39,315 nt of DNA from an uncultured Colwellia sp. (GCA_913049915.1 CAJWZC010000030.1:1-39315), one strand, 5' to 3'; positions 17,987 through 26,764 are shown, counted from the first letter of the stretch. The notes: a model not told the origin generated them from the sequence alone. Numbers and translations: made by a program.

Positions 17987-19258
17987 TTAATCACGTAAAG
18001 CAAGCTCATGACGAACGGCTAGACCTAGTGCATAATATGCTCCAGATTTAACATTAACGCCTATTTTGGTCAGTTGCGGCCCGCAAGAAAGATCCCATAC
18101 TTTTTGTTCGATCAAACTTAAATGACACCAGTTCAAATTTGACAATCGTTTAGCTTCAATTAACTCAGTCTTTGAACCATCAATATAATGCTTAAACAGG
18201 TGACGAGTATTAGGTTCGATTTGCCTAAGTTTATAAAGGTAAGTATTCGCCATTTGTTGCAGTAAATTACTATCTATAGAGTCACGATAAAAATCATCAC
18301 GACTGATCCCCATCAATGCAGCACTGACTAACCCGCCATGTAGAATGTCATCAGGTTTTGTCTCAACATCAGAGATTTCATCGAAATTCCAAAATAGAAT
18401 TTCCTTTGCTAAATTTAATTTCGGCTCGTTAATACTGTCAGCATTCCTTTTGAAATATTGCAGCTGATCACTGACTATTTTTCGATAACGACTTACTGTC
18501 TGTGGGTTTTGTTCAGCAACTTCATTAGCAAGCACTATATATTGCATAGCGCTAGACATGGTAAGTGCTCGGTTATACGCAATAGGCTGGCCTACTTTTT
18601 TAAGCGGTACTTCCTGTATTCTGGCTAAATCTGGATTATTAGCATGAATAAAAAGTCCTTTACCTTGATCAAACCACAATGGCGAAAGGGCAAACATTTC
18701 GACTGATTCAGTGGCGTCTGATAAAAAGCGTAATGCTATATTTCTATAACTTTCACCATTTGAGCCGACAAGTCCAACTAGCTTGTCTTCCTTAAGTATC
18801 AACCAAGATGCGTAAGCGATGGGTTGTAATATGTTTGCCGTCATTAATATATTCGTAAAGGCAACAGGCTGGTTATTTATACTCCACTTTTTATAAAGAG
18901 AGGGCCATACAGGTAAAACTTTTCCATCAATATAGAGTGTTAATTTTTCATGTCGATCATTTCGCCTGGAAAGCATAAATTCAATGCGTTCTATCATGGT
19001 ATTGAGTAATCGCGGATCACCCGTCACTTGATAAAGACGCCCAAGGCCCATCAAATAATTGGCATAGTTCCAACTAAAGCCACGGCTGTAGTTATCCTTT
19101 ATCAAAGCCGCCTTACTCACTATTTCTAAGTATTTTGTTATTTCACTTTCGCTGGCTAATCCTAAACTTTTCTCCAGTTTATAGTGCGTTTCAGCAAATA
19201 ATGAAAAGCTACTCAGAAAGATAACCAGCTGAATAAAAATTATTATTGATTTGCGCAT
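17987..19258 (-). CDS. secreted helical protein of unknown function
   Basis: 423 residues with a Sec signal peptide (SSFSLFA/ETH, cleavage ~residue 22). I do not recognise the family. The mature part is rich in amphipathic helices and aromatic residues (FSWNYANYLMGLGRLYQ, PVWPSLYKKWS, FWNFDE, HGGLVSAALMGI), reminiscent of (alpha/alpha)-toroid glycan enzymes, but no catalytic pattern is certain. Only two Cys lie near the C-terminus (NWCHLS, DLSCGP). It sits 65 bases upstream of the CAVTR sulfatase and 85 downstream of the TonB receptor, so a role in handling the same polysaccharide is likely. An AAGG ribosome binding site precedes ATG 19258. Confidence 0.7.
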   Translation of the reverse strand: MRKSIIIFIQLVIFLSSFSLFAETHYKLEKSLGLASESEITKYLEIVSKAALIKDNYSRGFSWNYANYLMGLGRLYQVTGDPRLLNTMIERIEFMLSRRNDRHEKLTLYIDGKVLPVWPSLYKKWSINNQPVAFTNILMTANILQPIAYASWLILKEDKLVGLVGSNGESYRNIALRFLSDATESVEMFALSPLWFDQGKGLFIHANNPDLARIQEVPLKKVGQPIAYNRALTMSSAMQYIVLANEVAEQNPQTVSRYRKIVSDQLQYFKRNADSINEPKLNLAKEILFWNFDEISDVETKPDDILHGGLVSAALMGISRDDFYRDSIDSNLLQQMANTYLYKLRQIEPNTRHLFKHYIDGSKTELIEAKRLSNLNWCHLSLIEQKVWDLSCGPQLTKIGVNVKSGAYYALGLAVRHELALRD

Positions 19259-19295
19259 AACTGACGACCTTGGTTACTAAGTAAATACATATAAA

Positions 19296-19324
19296 AAAAC
19301 GGCACCTTTACTATGTGCCGTTTT
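19296..19324 (-). terminator. terminator of the TonB receptor gene
   Basis: AAAACGGCAC (19296-19305) pairs exactly with GTGCCGTTTT (19315-19324). On the minus strand it is followed by a T-rich run, 20 bases past the receptor stop. It should insulate the downstream secreted protein and sulfatase genes, or act as a partial terminator that gives the receptor higher expression. Confidence 0.85.
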
Positions 19325-19343
19325 ACTTTGTTACAGGTGAATA

Positions 19344-22046
19344 TTAAAACTTCGCGCTAACACCTAAGGTATAACGACGACCCGTAGTTTGCGTTTTATA
19401 ATGACGTTCAGCAATCGATGAATACTGCTCAGAGTATGAATCGTTAAGGTTAATAGCATTGAAGGTTACCTGAATTTTCTTGGTAATATCATACGCCATA
19501 GACCAGTCTAATTGCCCTCTAGATTTTTCAAACTCTGGTTGGTCATTAAAACCATCCGTGGTATTTAAATATTCTGAGCGCCAGTTATAGGCTAAACGGG
19601 TTGCAAATTTCTTATACTCAAAAAAGGCAATCACGTTATAGCTATCTTTAGACAAATCTTCTAACGGTAAAGCCGCACCGGTTAAAATATGCTTCGTTGA
19701 TGTTTCACTATCGGCGTAAGTATAGTTTGCTGATATACCTGCCCCTTGGAACATTTCACCTAAAAAGCCAAACGTTTTGGTTGCTGCAACTTCAAAACCT
19801 TCTACTGTACCGCCTTCTCCATTTATAGGTATTGAAACGCTAACTTCTTCAGCTAATGGAGCGCCATTGTCATCGGTCTCACCTAAAAATAAAAATCTAT
19901 TTTCATTATCTGAACTAATATAAGATTCTATATCTTTATAGAAAATGGCGGCGCTGAAAGAGTCATTGTTTTCACCATACCATTCTATAGAAACATCAAA
20001 CTGGCTGGCGCGGAAAGGCTTCAAGAAAGGATTACCGCCATTACCTGTACCATCACCCGCTTTAACTTTTACGCCTTTACTTAAGTCGACGATATTTGGA
20101 CGAGACATTACATCAGCGCCAGCAAAACGTAGCACTAAGTTGTCTGAAAGTTGAAATTGAATATTAGCGCTTAGCAATACGTCGGAGTAATCATTTTCGT
20201 CTTTAATCCATGACGATGTATCTTCTGGGTCCCAACCAGAGGAGGTAATATCTGTTTCGACATATCGTATCCCCGTATTGGCACTATAAGGATAATCTAA
20301 AAAATCACCGTCAAAATTAGTTTTGAAATAAACTGCATTAGTTTTTTCTTCAATATCAAAGGTGGTATTTGTTTCATTCACCCAATTAATATCACTTTGA
20401 AATTCTGGTTCAAATAATTCAGGGTTATCCCAATATTTTGATGCATCTACGGTAACATATTGATTAAAGGCACCCGAAAAGTCTTCTAAAAAGTTATCTG
20501 GTGTGCTGATCGTTGGTAAATCGGGATGATCAGAAAATAATTTGCCATTAATGACTTTGGGCTTTCTAACTGATTTTTCACGGGTAGCGCTGCGCCCTGC
20601 AACACGAACACCAAATTCGATTGAGGTTAAGTGTCCTGCTTCAAGGTTATAATCAACATCAAATTTTACTTCATCACTGTCGTTTTCTTTTGTTTGATCT
20701 TGTAATGATAGATTATTAAGCAAGTATGAAGCGGTATTATTTAGGTCGAGTGCATTGGTGAAGTTATCTTTTTTAGGGAAGAAGCTAGCGCCACCAAAAT
20801 CGCTGGCGGTTAAATCATACTGCATCTCAGTATTTTTATCTAAGGTATTGACGAAAGCATTGTAAGCATGCTCTTCACCATGAGAGCTGTTAATACTGCC
20901 GTTAAACGTCCATTGATCACCTACAAAGTATTCAAAGCCTAATGTAGTTGCATAAGTTTTTCTGTCTGAGCGTTGATCCCAGCCACTAGTAGTCATTTTT
21001 GCTTTGCTAAGTGATCCTGAAAGTAAAGTGTTGTTATCACTAATGATTGCATTAGTTAAATTGCCTCCATTATTCCCTTCACCTTGAATGTTTTGGCTAG
21101 CAGTTGCAATGTCAAATTGATTGTAAATACCATCGAAGTAAATTTCTAAATTATCAGACGGCGCCCATTGCAAATTGGAAGTAATACCTGTTCGCTCTTG
21201 ATCGCGTGACCAATATTGCGCGCGTAATTTTTGAGGTACAAATAATGGATCAAGTTCACCATCGCCATCAACATCATTGCCCATTCCATATCCAGAGTAC
21301 TCGGTCCAGCGAGTTTCACCAGTATCTCTACGTTTATTGGTGTCTGAATAGTTTGCTGAAATCGCTAGGCCAAACTCACCTATTGAAGAGTCCCATCTGT
21401 CACTGAAAAACGCCGACATGCTAGGGCTAGTTTCTTCTGATAAATCACCATATTCTGCATTGGCACGGACGCTAACCCTTCTTTCATCACTATCGAAAGC
21501 ACGACGGGTTTTTAAATTAATGGTGGCACCTAATGCGCCTTCTGTCATGTCGGCGGTGGGAGACTTGATGACTTCCATACTACTAAAAGCATCTGGAGAT
21601 AAATCGTTAAATTGAATGCCACGGCTTTCTGAGTCTGAGCCCATTACTGTTTGGCCATTCATTTCCACGCGGTTTTGTGCCATACCGCGAACAGAAACTT
21701 CGTTACCTTCACCAAAATCACGACCAATTTGTACGCCGGTAACACGCTGTAGCGCTTCTGCAAGGTTTTGATCCGGTAGTTTACCAATATCTTCTGCGCT
21801 GATGACATCTTTTATTTGGTCAGCAGATCGTTTGTTCGCTAAAGAACGTTTCATACTGGACATGATGCCAGTAACTTCAATTCTTTCAATTTCTTCATCT
21901 GCTTTATTTGTACTTTCAGCGTTTGCGTAAGCAATAGGCGCCATTGCCGCCATGCTTGAACACAGCATAATGGCGTTTAAGGCGAAGCGATTTTGATTTT
22001 GATTTTTATTTTTATTTTTATTTTTATTTTTTATTTGATGTTTCAT
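19344..22046 (-). CDS. TonB-dependent outer-membrane receptor, oligosaccharide type
   Basis: 900-residue TonB-dependent receptor of the TIGR01782-like type found beside polysaccharide genes in Xanthomonas, Caulobacter and Alteromonadales. After the signal peptide (cleavage near AYA/NAE) comes a TonB box (ERIEVTG), a plug domain (DIGKLPDQNLAEALQRVTG; VRGMAQNRVEMNG; SPTADMTEGALGATI) and a long barrel ending YTLGVSAKF with the usual C-terminal Phe. It should import xylo-oligosaccharides to the periplasm; the substrate is inferred. ATG 22046 is chosen over TTG 22058 because GGGGAA lies 4-9 bases before it. The signal peptide n-region is a KN/QN repeat encoded by a hexanucleotide array. Confidence 0.93.
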   Translation of the reverse strand: MKHQIKNKNKNKNKNQNQNRFALNAIMLCSSMAAMAPIAYANAESTNKADEEIERIEVTGIMSSMKRSLANKRSADQIKDVISAEDIGKLPDQNLAEALQRVTGVQIGRDFGEGNEVSVRGMAQNRVEMNGQTVMGSDSESRGIQFNDLSPDAFSSMEVIKSPTADMTEGALGATINLKTRRAFDSDERRVSVRANAEYGDLSEETSPSMSAFFSDRWDSSIGEFGLAISANYSDTNKRRDTGETRWTEYSGYGMGNDVDGDGELDPLFVPQKLRAQYWSRDQERTGITSNLQWAPSDNLEIYFDGIYNQFDIATASQNIQGEGNNGGNLTNAIISDNNTLLSGSLSKAKMTTSGWDQRSDRKTYATTLGFEYFVGDQWTFNGSINSSHGEEHAYNAFVNTLDKNTEMQYDLTASDFGGASFFPKKDNFTNALDLNNTASYLLNNLSLQDQTKENDSDEVKFDVDYNLEAGHLTSIEFGVRVAGRSATREKSVRKPKVINGKLFSDHPDLPTISTPDNFLEDFSGAFNQYVTVDASKYWDNPELFEPEFQSDINWVNETNTTFDIEEKTNAVYFKTNFDGDFLDYPYSANTGIRYVETDITSSGWDPEDTSSWIKDENDYSDVLLSANIQFQLSDNLVLRFAGADVMSRPNIVDLSKGVKVKAGDGTGNGGNPFLKPFRASQFDVSIEWYGENNDSFSAAIFYKDIESYISSDNENRFLFLGETDDNGAPLAEEVSVSIPINGEGGTVEGFEVAATKTFGFLGEMFQGAGISANYTYADSETSTKHILTGAALPLEDLSKDSYNVIAFFEYKKFATRLAYNWRSEYLNTTDGFNDQPEFEKSRGQLDWSMAYDITKKIQVTFNAINLNDSYSEQYSSIAERHYKTQTTGRRYTLGVSAKF
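21991..22026 (-). repeat. in-frame hexanucleotide repeat in a signal peptide
   Basis: On the plus strand: two TTTTGA units (21991-22002) followed by four TTTTTA units (22003-22026). In the receptor gene these read as KNKNKNKNKNQNQNR at residues ~6-20. Because the unit is 6 bp, gain or loss keeps the frame and changes only the length of the basic n-region. Confidence 0.85.
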
Positions 22047-22070
22047 TGATTTCCCCAATATAAAAGATTT

Positions 22071-22116
22071 TAGGTTTTCGTTTCAAATTTTATTGTTAAG
22101 TTGAAATGAAAACCTA
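22071..22116 (-). promoter_or_regulatory. 16-bp inverted repeat in the receptor leader
   Basis: TAGGTTTTCGTTTCAA (22071-22086) and TTGAAATGAAAACCTA (22101-22116) are inverted with one mismatch around a 14-base centre. The element ends 24 bases upstream of the receptor start codon, just ahead of its GGGGAA ribosome binding site. It could be an operator for a dimeric regulator or a stem-loop in the mRNA leader affecting translation or stability. Confidence 0.55.
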
Positions 22117-22170
22117 CATATAATTACTAAAACAGCATTTATTATTAATTTCTTATTACCCGCAGTTGCT

Positions 22171-22326
22171 TTATTTCTCAGCTGCGGGGATATGCGAGTG
22201 CTTATTTATTTTTATAAGTTTTAACATACGCTTTACTCGCTTCGTATTCGTTTGATTCGTACTATCGCTTGGTGCATTACTGCCAAACCAAAAACGTTTC
22301 ACATCTTCAAGTTCCGCCCCTTTGGT
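22171..22326 (-). pseudogene. possible C-terminal gene remnant
   Basis: A minus-strand frame of 51 codons runs from just after a stop at 22327-22329 to TAA at 22171-22173. It has protein-like composition (it includes ELEDVKRFWFGSNAPSDS) but no credible start or ribosome binding site. It may be the tail of a lost gene. I cannot name the family and chance remains possible. Confidence 0.2.
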
Positions 22327-22334
22327 TTATCAGT

Positions 22335-22370
22335 ACACTTGATTACGAATCAACACACTTGATTACGAAT
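22335..22370. repeat. 16-bp direct repeat with 20-bp spacing
   Basis: ACACTTGATTACGAAT occurs at 22335-22350 and again at 22355-22370. The 20-base start-to-start distance is about two helical turns, a layout suited to tandem binding of a regulator. It lies in the divergent control region. Confidence 0.55.
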
Positions 22371-22719
22371 ATAATGAATCTAGCACCTTAGCTTCTTATA
22401 GTCAATATGACATTAATGTTTTATATCTAATTATATTAAAAAATTCTAGTGACCATTTATTTGGAGTTAATTCCTCCGCTTCGCGTATATGAGCCGAATC
22501 GAGAGGGCTTCACTTATAGACATAATTATATTAATAAACACTGATCGTTTAAATTTTGAAATTATTTATCACAGCCTGTTGATATAAATTAATACTTCAT
22601 AGTAAACTATTAATTAGTCTATCAGACCATTAGAATTAGTTATTGAGTCACTTAGAGCTCTATGTGTAATATTAAAAAAATACAATTTATTAAGATATAA
22701 TCACCATCACGGAAATATT

Positions 22720-23454
22720 ATGACAGGGAAAAAAATGCCTTTATTAAATAGCAATATCGATAAGGAAGTGCTTTTACCAGATAACTGTATTAAAAATATA
22801 TCTGTTGATAATTTAATATTTTCTATACATGAGGGAGAGCTAAAAATATTATTGGTAAAGTATAAAGAAGGATTAGCTGCTGATAAATGGGGATTAGTAG
22901 GTCACTGGGTAAAAAAAGATGAATCTCTAGAGCAAGCTGCATCTAGGGTTGTAAAAGAAATAACAGGGAGCACCAACTTATATTTAGACCAACTAGGTGC
23001 TTTTGGTGATGTTGAGCGCTACCCACTAAGTCGAATTATTACTATCGCTTATTATTCATTAGTTAGGCATAGTGAAACCCAGCCTGTTCTAAGTAATCAA
23101 ACAACTGAAATCAACTGGTTTACTATTCATAAACTTCCTGAGTTGGTATTTGATCATCAGCAAATTATTGCTGCAGGCTTAGCTCACCTCAAATATAAAG
23201 TCAGGCATGAGCCCATAGGATTTAGTCTATTACCTGAAAAATTCACTTTATTAGAATTGCAGGATATTTACGAAGCCATTTTAAATAAAAAATTAGATAA
23301 GCCTAATTTCAGACGCAAAATTTTGAAAATGAACTTCCTCATTGACTGTGAAGAAAAACAAAAACATGTTGCGCATAGAGCCGCTGGTCTATACCGATTT
23401 GATATTCATGTCTATCAAAAACTTAAAGAGTTTGGTTTTACTTTCGAGTATTAA
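22720..23454 (+). CDS. NUDIX-domain plus winged-helix transcriptional regulator (NrtR-like)
   Basis: 244-residue protein with an N-terminal NUDIX fold (~28-140) and a C-terminal winged-helix segment (~150-244; LPEKFTLLELQDIYEAIL, then RRKILKMNFL), the architecture of NrtR-type regulators. In Bacteroidetes, relatives such as AraR sense pentoses, so a sugar-responsive role is plausible. The NUDIX box (residues 61-83) is degenerate: the REUXEE core reads RVVKEI, losing two catalytic acids, so the domain probably binds ligand without hydrolysis. A GGAAA ribosome binding site precedes the ATG. It is divergent from the TonB receptor and upstream of the GPH symporter and GH43, its likely targets. 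Confidence 0.88.
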   Translation: MTGKKMPLLNSNIDKEVLLPDNCIKNISVDNLIFSIHEGELKILLVKYKEGLAADKWGLVGHWVKKDESLEQAASRVVKEITGSTNLYLDQLGAFGDVERYPLSRIITIAYYSLVRHSETQPVLSNQTTEINWFTIHKLPELVFDHQQIIAAGLAHLKYKVRHEPIGFSLLPEKFTLLELQDIYEAILNKKLDKPNFRRKILKMNFLIDCEEKQKHVAHRAAGLYRFDIHVYQKLKEFGFTFEY

Positions 23455-23627
23455 TAACTACTGATTTTGACTAGTTTTAACAATAAACATTCTCTTTAAT
23501 TCATGCTTGCCTTAAGATAATTCTAATTCCAGCTGCCCCCTACATCTTAAGGTAGTTTGGCTATATCCCGTTTATAGCTTCGCTAACCCATACATTGTCC
23601 TTTTTTATTTTTATCATTTGACAAATC

Positions 23628-23671
23628 ATTTTTATTGACTCAACATTATGTTATGGTAACAATGACAATAA
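23628..23671 (+). promoter_or_regulatory. promoter and candidate operator for the GPH symporter
   Basis: A perfect -35 TTGACA (23628-23633) is followed after 18 bases by TATGGT (23652-23657). The -10 is covered by a palindrome, TGTTA-TGG-TAACA (23649-23661), whose half-sites match those of the LacI-type operator at 3378 but with a 3-base centre. ATGACAATAA at 23662-23671 is the reverse complement of TTATTGTCAT found upstream of the sulfatase operon (30413-30422). Either could be a site for the NUDIX regulator or the LacI protein. Confidence 0.45.
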
Positions 23672-23693
23672 CTAATGGTTAATTGGATTAACA

Positions 23694-25160
23694 ATGAAAA
23701 ATAATAATACTTCCTTATCTATTACAGAAAAAGTTGGTTACAGCTTAGGTGACTTAGCAGCAAATTTGATCTTTCAAACGCTGATGACGTTTTTAGCATT
23801 CTTTTATACTGATGTGTATAACATCCCCGCTAGTAAAGCTGCCGCTATTATCTTTACTGGTGGCATGATTGGCGCTTGTTTTAATCCTATTATGGGGATC
23901 ATCGCGGATCGAACAGTCACAAGGTGGGGTAAGTTTAGACCGTGGATTTTATGGACTTCTGTGCCATTTGGCATCTCAGCGTTGTTGGCCTTTAGTACCC
24001 CTGATTTTTCAGACGATGGGAAAATTATTTACGCGCTATCAACCTATATTTTTTTAGTGATTATGTATTCGGCAAATAACCTGCCTTATGCCGCATTAAG
24101 TGGTGTGTTAACGGGCAATATGAAAGAGCGAAATAGCTTATCTTCCTATCGATTTGTAGCCGTGATGCTTGCTCAATTTATCATCCAAGTATTATTGTTA
24201 CCGCTGATTATTATTTTAGGAGACGGTGATAAAGCTTTGGGTTTTTCTAAAATCATGACCTTTTTTGCAATTGTTGGCATCGTTTGCTTTTTAATCACCT
24301 TTATCACCACTAGGGAACGGGTTGTAACTTCAGCTGAACAAAAATCTAGTATTAAGCAAGATATTTTGGATTTGATGAAAAATAGACCCTGGGTCATTAT
24401 TTTATCCGTCACTATTCTAATATTCATCACCTTAGCGTTGAAAGGTGGTATGACTATTTATTATTTTGAGCATTTTCTCAACAAAGATCAAGTCGCATTA
24501 TTTTTAGATAGCTCTGGATTTAATACCTTAATATCTAATTTAAATAGTCTTCTCATTGGTGTCGGCTTAAGCGAGTTTCAGTGGCCAAAAGATGCAGCTA
24601 CATCAGGTTTTAGTCTGTTTAACGCTTGCGGAATCCTGTTCATGATACTAGGTATTTTTATCTCTAAACCATTGGCTGATAGATATGGTAAACGAGATGT
24701 TTTTTCACTTGCTCTTACTATTGCCACATCAACATTAGCACTATTTTATTTCTACTCACCGACCAGTATTATCGCCGTATTTACCACGCAAATTATTCAT
24801 GGATTTTTCTATGGTGTCACTATTCCTTTATTGTGGGCGATGATAGCCGATGTTGCTGACTATTCTGAGTGGAAAAATAATCGAAGGGCGACGGCAATTA
24901 TATTCTCCGCGATGATATTTGGCCTTAAAGTCGGCCTAAGTGTAGGTGGATCGTTAGTCGCTATTATTTTAGCCTACTACGGTTACAATAATGAGCTGGC
25001 CGTTCAAGCCCCTGAAACAGCCCAAGGCATAAAGCTATCAATAAGTGTCTTTGCCGCGATCCCTTTTGCCTTAGCAATCATTATTTTATTCGCATACGAA
25101 ATAAACAGAAAAATGGAACATGTCATAGAAAGTGAATTGTTACAAAGAAGAGCGACTTAA
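23694..25160 (+). CDS. GPH-family sugar/cation symporter (xyloside type)
   Basis: 488-residue glycoside-pentoside-hexuronide symporter with about 12 membrane helices. The N-terminal segment around YSLGDLAANLIFQTL and the loop DRTVTRWGKFRPW are family hallmarks. GPH carriers move xylosides, melibiose or glucuronides into the cytoplasm with H+ or Na+. Here it is followed 109 bases later by a cytoplasmic GH43, so import of short xylo-oligosaccharides from the periplasm is the natural reading. Start ATG 23694 is preceded by GGA within a short inverted repeat (GTTAAT-TGG-ATTAAC). Confidence 0.93.
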   Translation: MKNNNTSLSITEKVGYSLGDLAANLIFQTLMTFLAFFYTDVYNIPASKAAAIIFTGGMIGACFNPIMGIIADRTVTRWGKFRPWILWTSVPFGISALLAFSTPDFSDDGKIIYALSTYIFLVIMYSANNLPYAALSGVLTGNMKERNSLSSYRFVAVMLAQFIIQVLLLPLIIILGDGDKALGFSKIMTFFAIVGIVCFLITFITTRERVVTSAEQKSSIKQDILDLMKNRPWVIILSVTILIFITLALKGGMTIYYFEHFLNKDQVALFLDSSGFNTLISNLNSLLIGVGLSEFQWPKDAATSGFSLFNACGILFMILGIFISKPLADRYGKRDVFSLALTIATSTLALFYFYSPTSIIAVFTTQIIHGFFYGVTIPLLWAMIADVADYSEWKNNRRATAIIFSAMIFGLKVGLSVGGSLVAIILAYYGYNNELAVQAPETAQGIKLSISVFAAIPFALAIIILFAYEINRKMEHVIESELLQRRAT

Positions 25161-25269
25161 ATAAATTTCCAGACAGCTAACTTTATCCCAGTTTAATTAA
25201 CAATATACAGTGTTTGAGGCGCTCTACCCTCAACCCACTACAGCACTATAAAAAGAAATAGGTATTATA

Positions 25270-26340
25270 ATGACAGACACAACAATGATTGACTCAATAC
25301 AGCAACATGAAAGTGATGTTGAAGTCGTTCAGGCACAGGATATTCAAAGGGCTAGGATGTTACAATCAGTGAATCCACCGCTGGTAAAACACATGTATAG
25401 TGCCGATCCCTCTGCACATGTATTTGACGGATCACTCTATGTATATTCTTCACATGATATAGAAACCGATGCTGAATTTAATGATAATGGCGAACACTTT
25501 GCAATGCGTGACTACCATGTACTTTCAGTACCTATTGTCGGCGAGGAAGCCATAGACCACGGTCTTGCATTAAAAGTTGAGGACATACCTTGGGCAAAAC
25601 AACAACTTTGGGCGCCTGATGCTGCATACCGCGATGGCAAATATTATTTGTTTTTTCCGGCAAAAGACCATCAGGATATTTTTCGACTCGGGGTAGCGGT
25701 TAGTGAAAGTCCTACCGGTCCATTTATTGCGAATGAAACCGCTATTGAAGAAACGTTTAGTATTGATCCTGCCGTATTTGAAGATCAAGGAGATCATTAC
25801 CTGTATTTTGGTGGGATCTGGGGAGGACAACTGCAATCTTGGGAAAATGGTACGTTCACCGGGGGTGATAATTATCCAAAGGATGATGAACCCGCATTAA
25901 CCGCTAAAATGGCAAGATTAAATGCGGATATGGGATCCTTGGCAGAGCCCGTCCAAGATATTGTAGTTTTAGATGAATTTGGTCAGCCAATATGTTCCGG
26001 TGACACCGATCGTCGATATTTTGAGGGGCCTTGGGTGCACAAGTACAATGATAAATACTACTTTTCTTATTCAACAGGTGATACCCATAAAATAGTTTAT
26101 GCAATTGGCGACTCACCCTATGGTCCATTTACCTACCAGGGAGTGATACTAAAGCCCGTACTCGGTTGGACAACGCACCACTCAATTGTACAATTTCAAG
26201 GTAAATGGTATTTATTTTATCATGATTCGACCTTATCAGAAGGTCAGACACACTTACGATGTGTAAAAATGATTGAGTTGCAGCATGATGAAAATGGTTC
26301 TATAGCAACTATAGATGCATATAATAAAGTTTCTGCTTAA
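25270..26340 (+). CDS. GH43 family glycoside hydrolase, probable intracellular beta-xylosidase
   Basis: 356-residue five-bladed beta-propeller glycosidase of family GH43. The three acidic residues are visible: Asp46 in YSADPSAHVF (base), Asp166 in SIDPAVF (pKa modulator) and Glu252 in YFEGPW (acid). No signal peptide is present; the first ~35 residues are a charged extension. It should act in the cytoplasm on oligosaccharides brought in by the GPH symporter upstream. Beta-xylosidase is the likely activity from context, but alpha-arabinofuranosidase is also found in GH43. The last clear gene before the IS4 element. Confidence 0.92.
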   Translation: MTDTTMIDSIQQHESDVEVVQAQDIQRARMLQSVNPPLVKHMYSADPSAHVFDGSLYVYSSHDIETDAEFNDNGEHFAMRDYHVLSVPIVGEEAIDHGLALKVEDIPWAKQQLWAPDAAYRDGKYYLFFPAKDHQDIFRLGVAVSESPTGPFIANETAIEETFSIDPAVFEDQGDHYLYFGGIWGGQLQSWENGTFTGGDNYPKDDEPALTAKMARLNADMGSLAEPVQDIVVLDEFGQPICSGDTDRRYFEGPWVHKYNDKYYFSYSTGDTHKIVYAIGDSPYGPFTYQGVILKPVLGWTTHHSIVQFQGKWYLFYHDSTLSEGQTHLRCVKMIELQHDENGSIATIDAYNKVSA

Positions 26341-26764
26341 GTGCAAAAATTTTCTCAACAGCCATAGGAAAGAAGGATCTTAGCCGTCTATGCAGGCAAT
26401 TAAACATAAGATGCTTCAGACGCCCTTGGCACCTTCAGTATGACATATCTGACATCTAGCTTTGCTTATCTTTGCAATGTTCTCTATTCTCATAAGGCTC
26501 GTAGCTGATAGCTTAATACGTGGCTTTTGTTCTTTAGGACAATAAGCCACTATTCCAGAAATAACATTCAACCTGCTCTTTATTCAAGCTTAAAGATTGA
26601 TCTGGTAAAACACTCGGAATTCATCTTCGTGTTAAGGCAACTTATTCATTTAGCGACTTTATGATCGTGGTTTAAATGGTTGCTATTGCACTTCTGTAAC
26701 GATTATTTAGATAAAATCCCGTCTAGTAAATTAAACAAAACGCTTTTTATTATTATATGTTATG
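26341..26764. other. spacer between GH43 and the CRP promoter
   Basis: About 420 bases with no intact gene or clear terminator for GH43. It contains a decayed minus-strand coding fragment (26416-26583). The right end becomes very AT-rich just before the CRP-like site. Confidence 0.4.
26416..26583 (-). pseudogene. decayed coding fragment, family not recognised
   Basis: A minus-strand frame open for 55 codons ends at TGA 26416-26418 and includes CPKEQKPRIKLSATSL and a CxxC pair (RCQICHTEG). A second protein-like stretch in another frame overlaps its 5' part, as after a frameshift. No start or ribosome binding site is visible. It may be the C-terminus of an old transposase or zinc-binding protein, but this is weak. 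Confidence 0.2.

Larger units (their letters stand above)
22117..22719. other. divergent intergenic region between receptor and NUDIX regulator
   Basis: About 600 bases between divergently read genes. It contains CCCGCAG/CTGCGGG inverted arms (22159-22165 and 22182-22188), an open minus-strand fragment (22171-22326), a 16-bp direct repeat with 20-bp phasing (22335-22370) and AT-rich DNA before the regulator start. The promoters for both genes must lie here, but no hexamer pair stands out. Confidence 0.5.

Noticed and set aside
22159-22188. CCCGCAG/CTGCGGG arms as a terminator
   Set aside because: No T-run follows on either strand and the arms overlap the end of the doubtful minus-strand fragment.
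23678-23692. GTTAAT-TGG-ATTAAC inverted repeat before the GPH symporter
   Set aside because: It coincides with the ribosome binding site, is AT-rich and short, and has no second copy in the window, so not listed as an operator.
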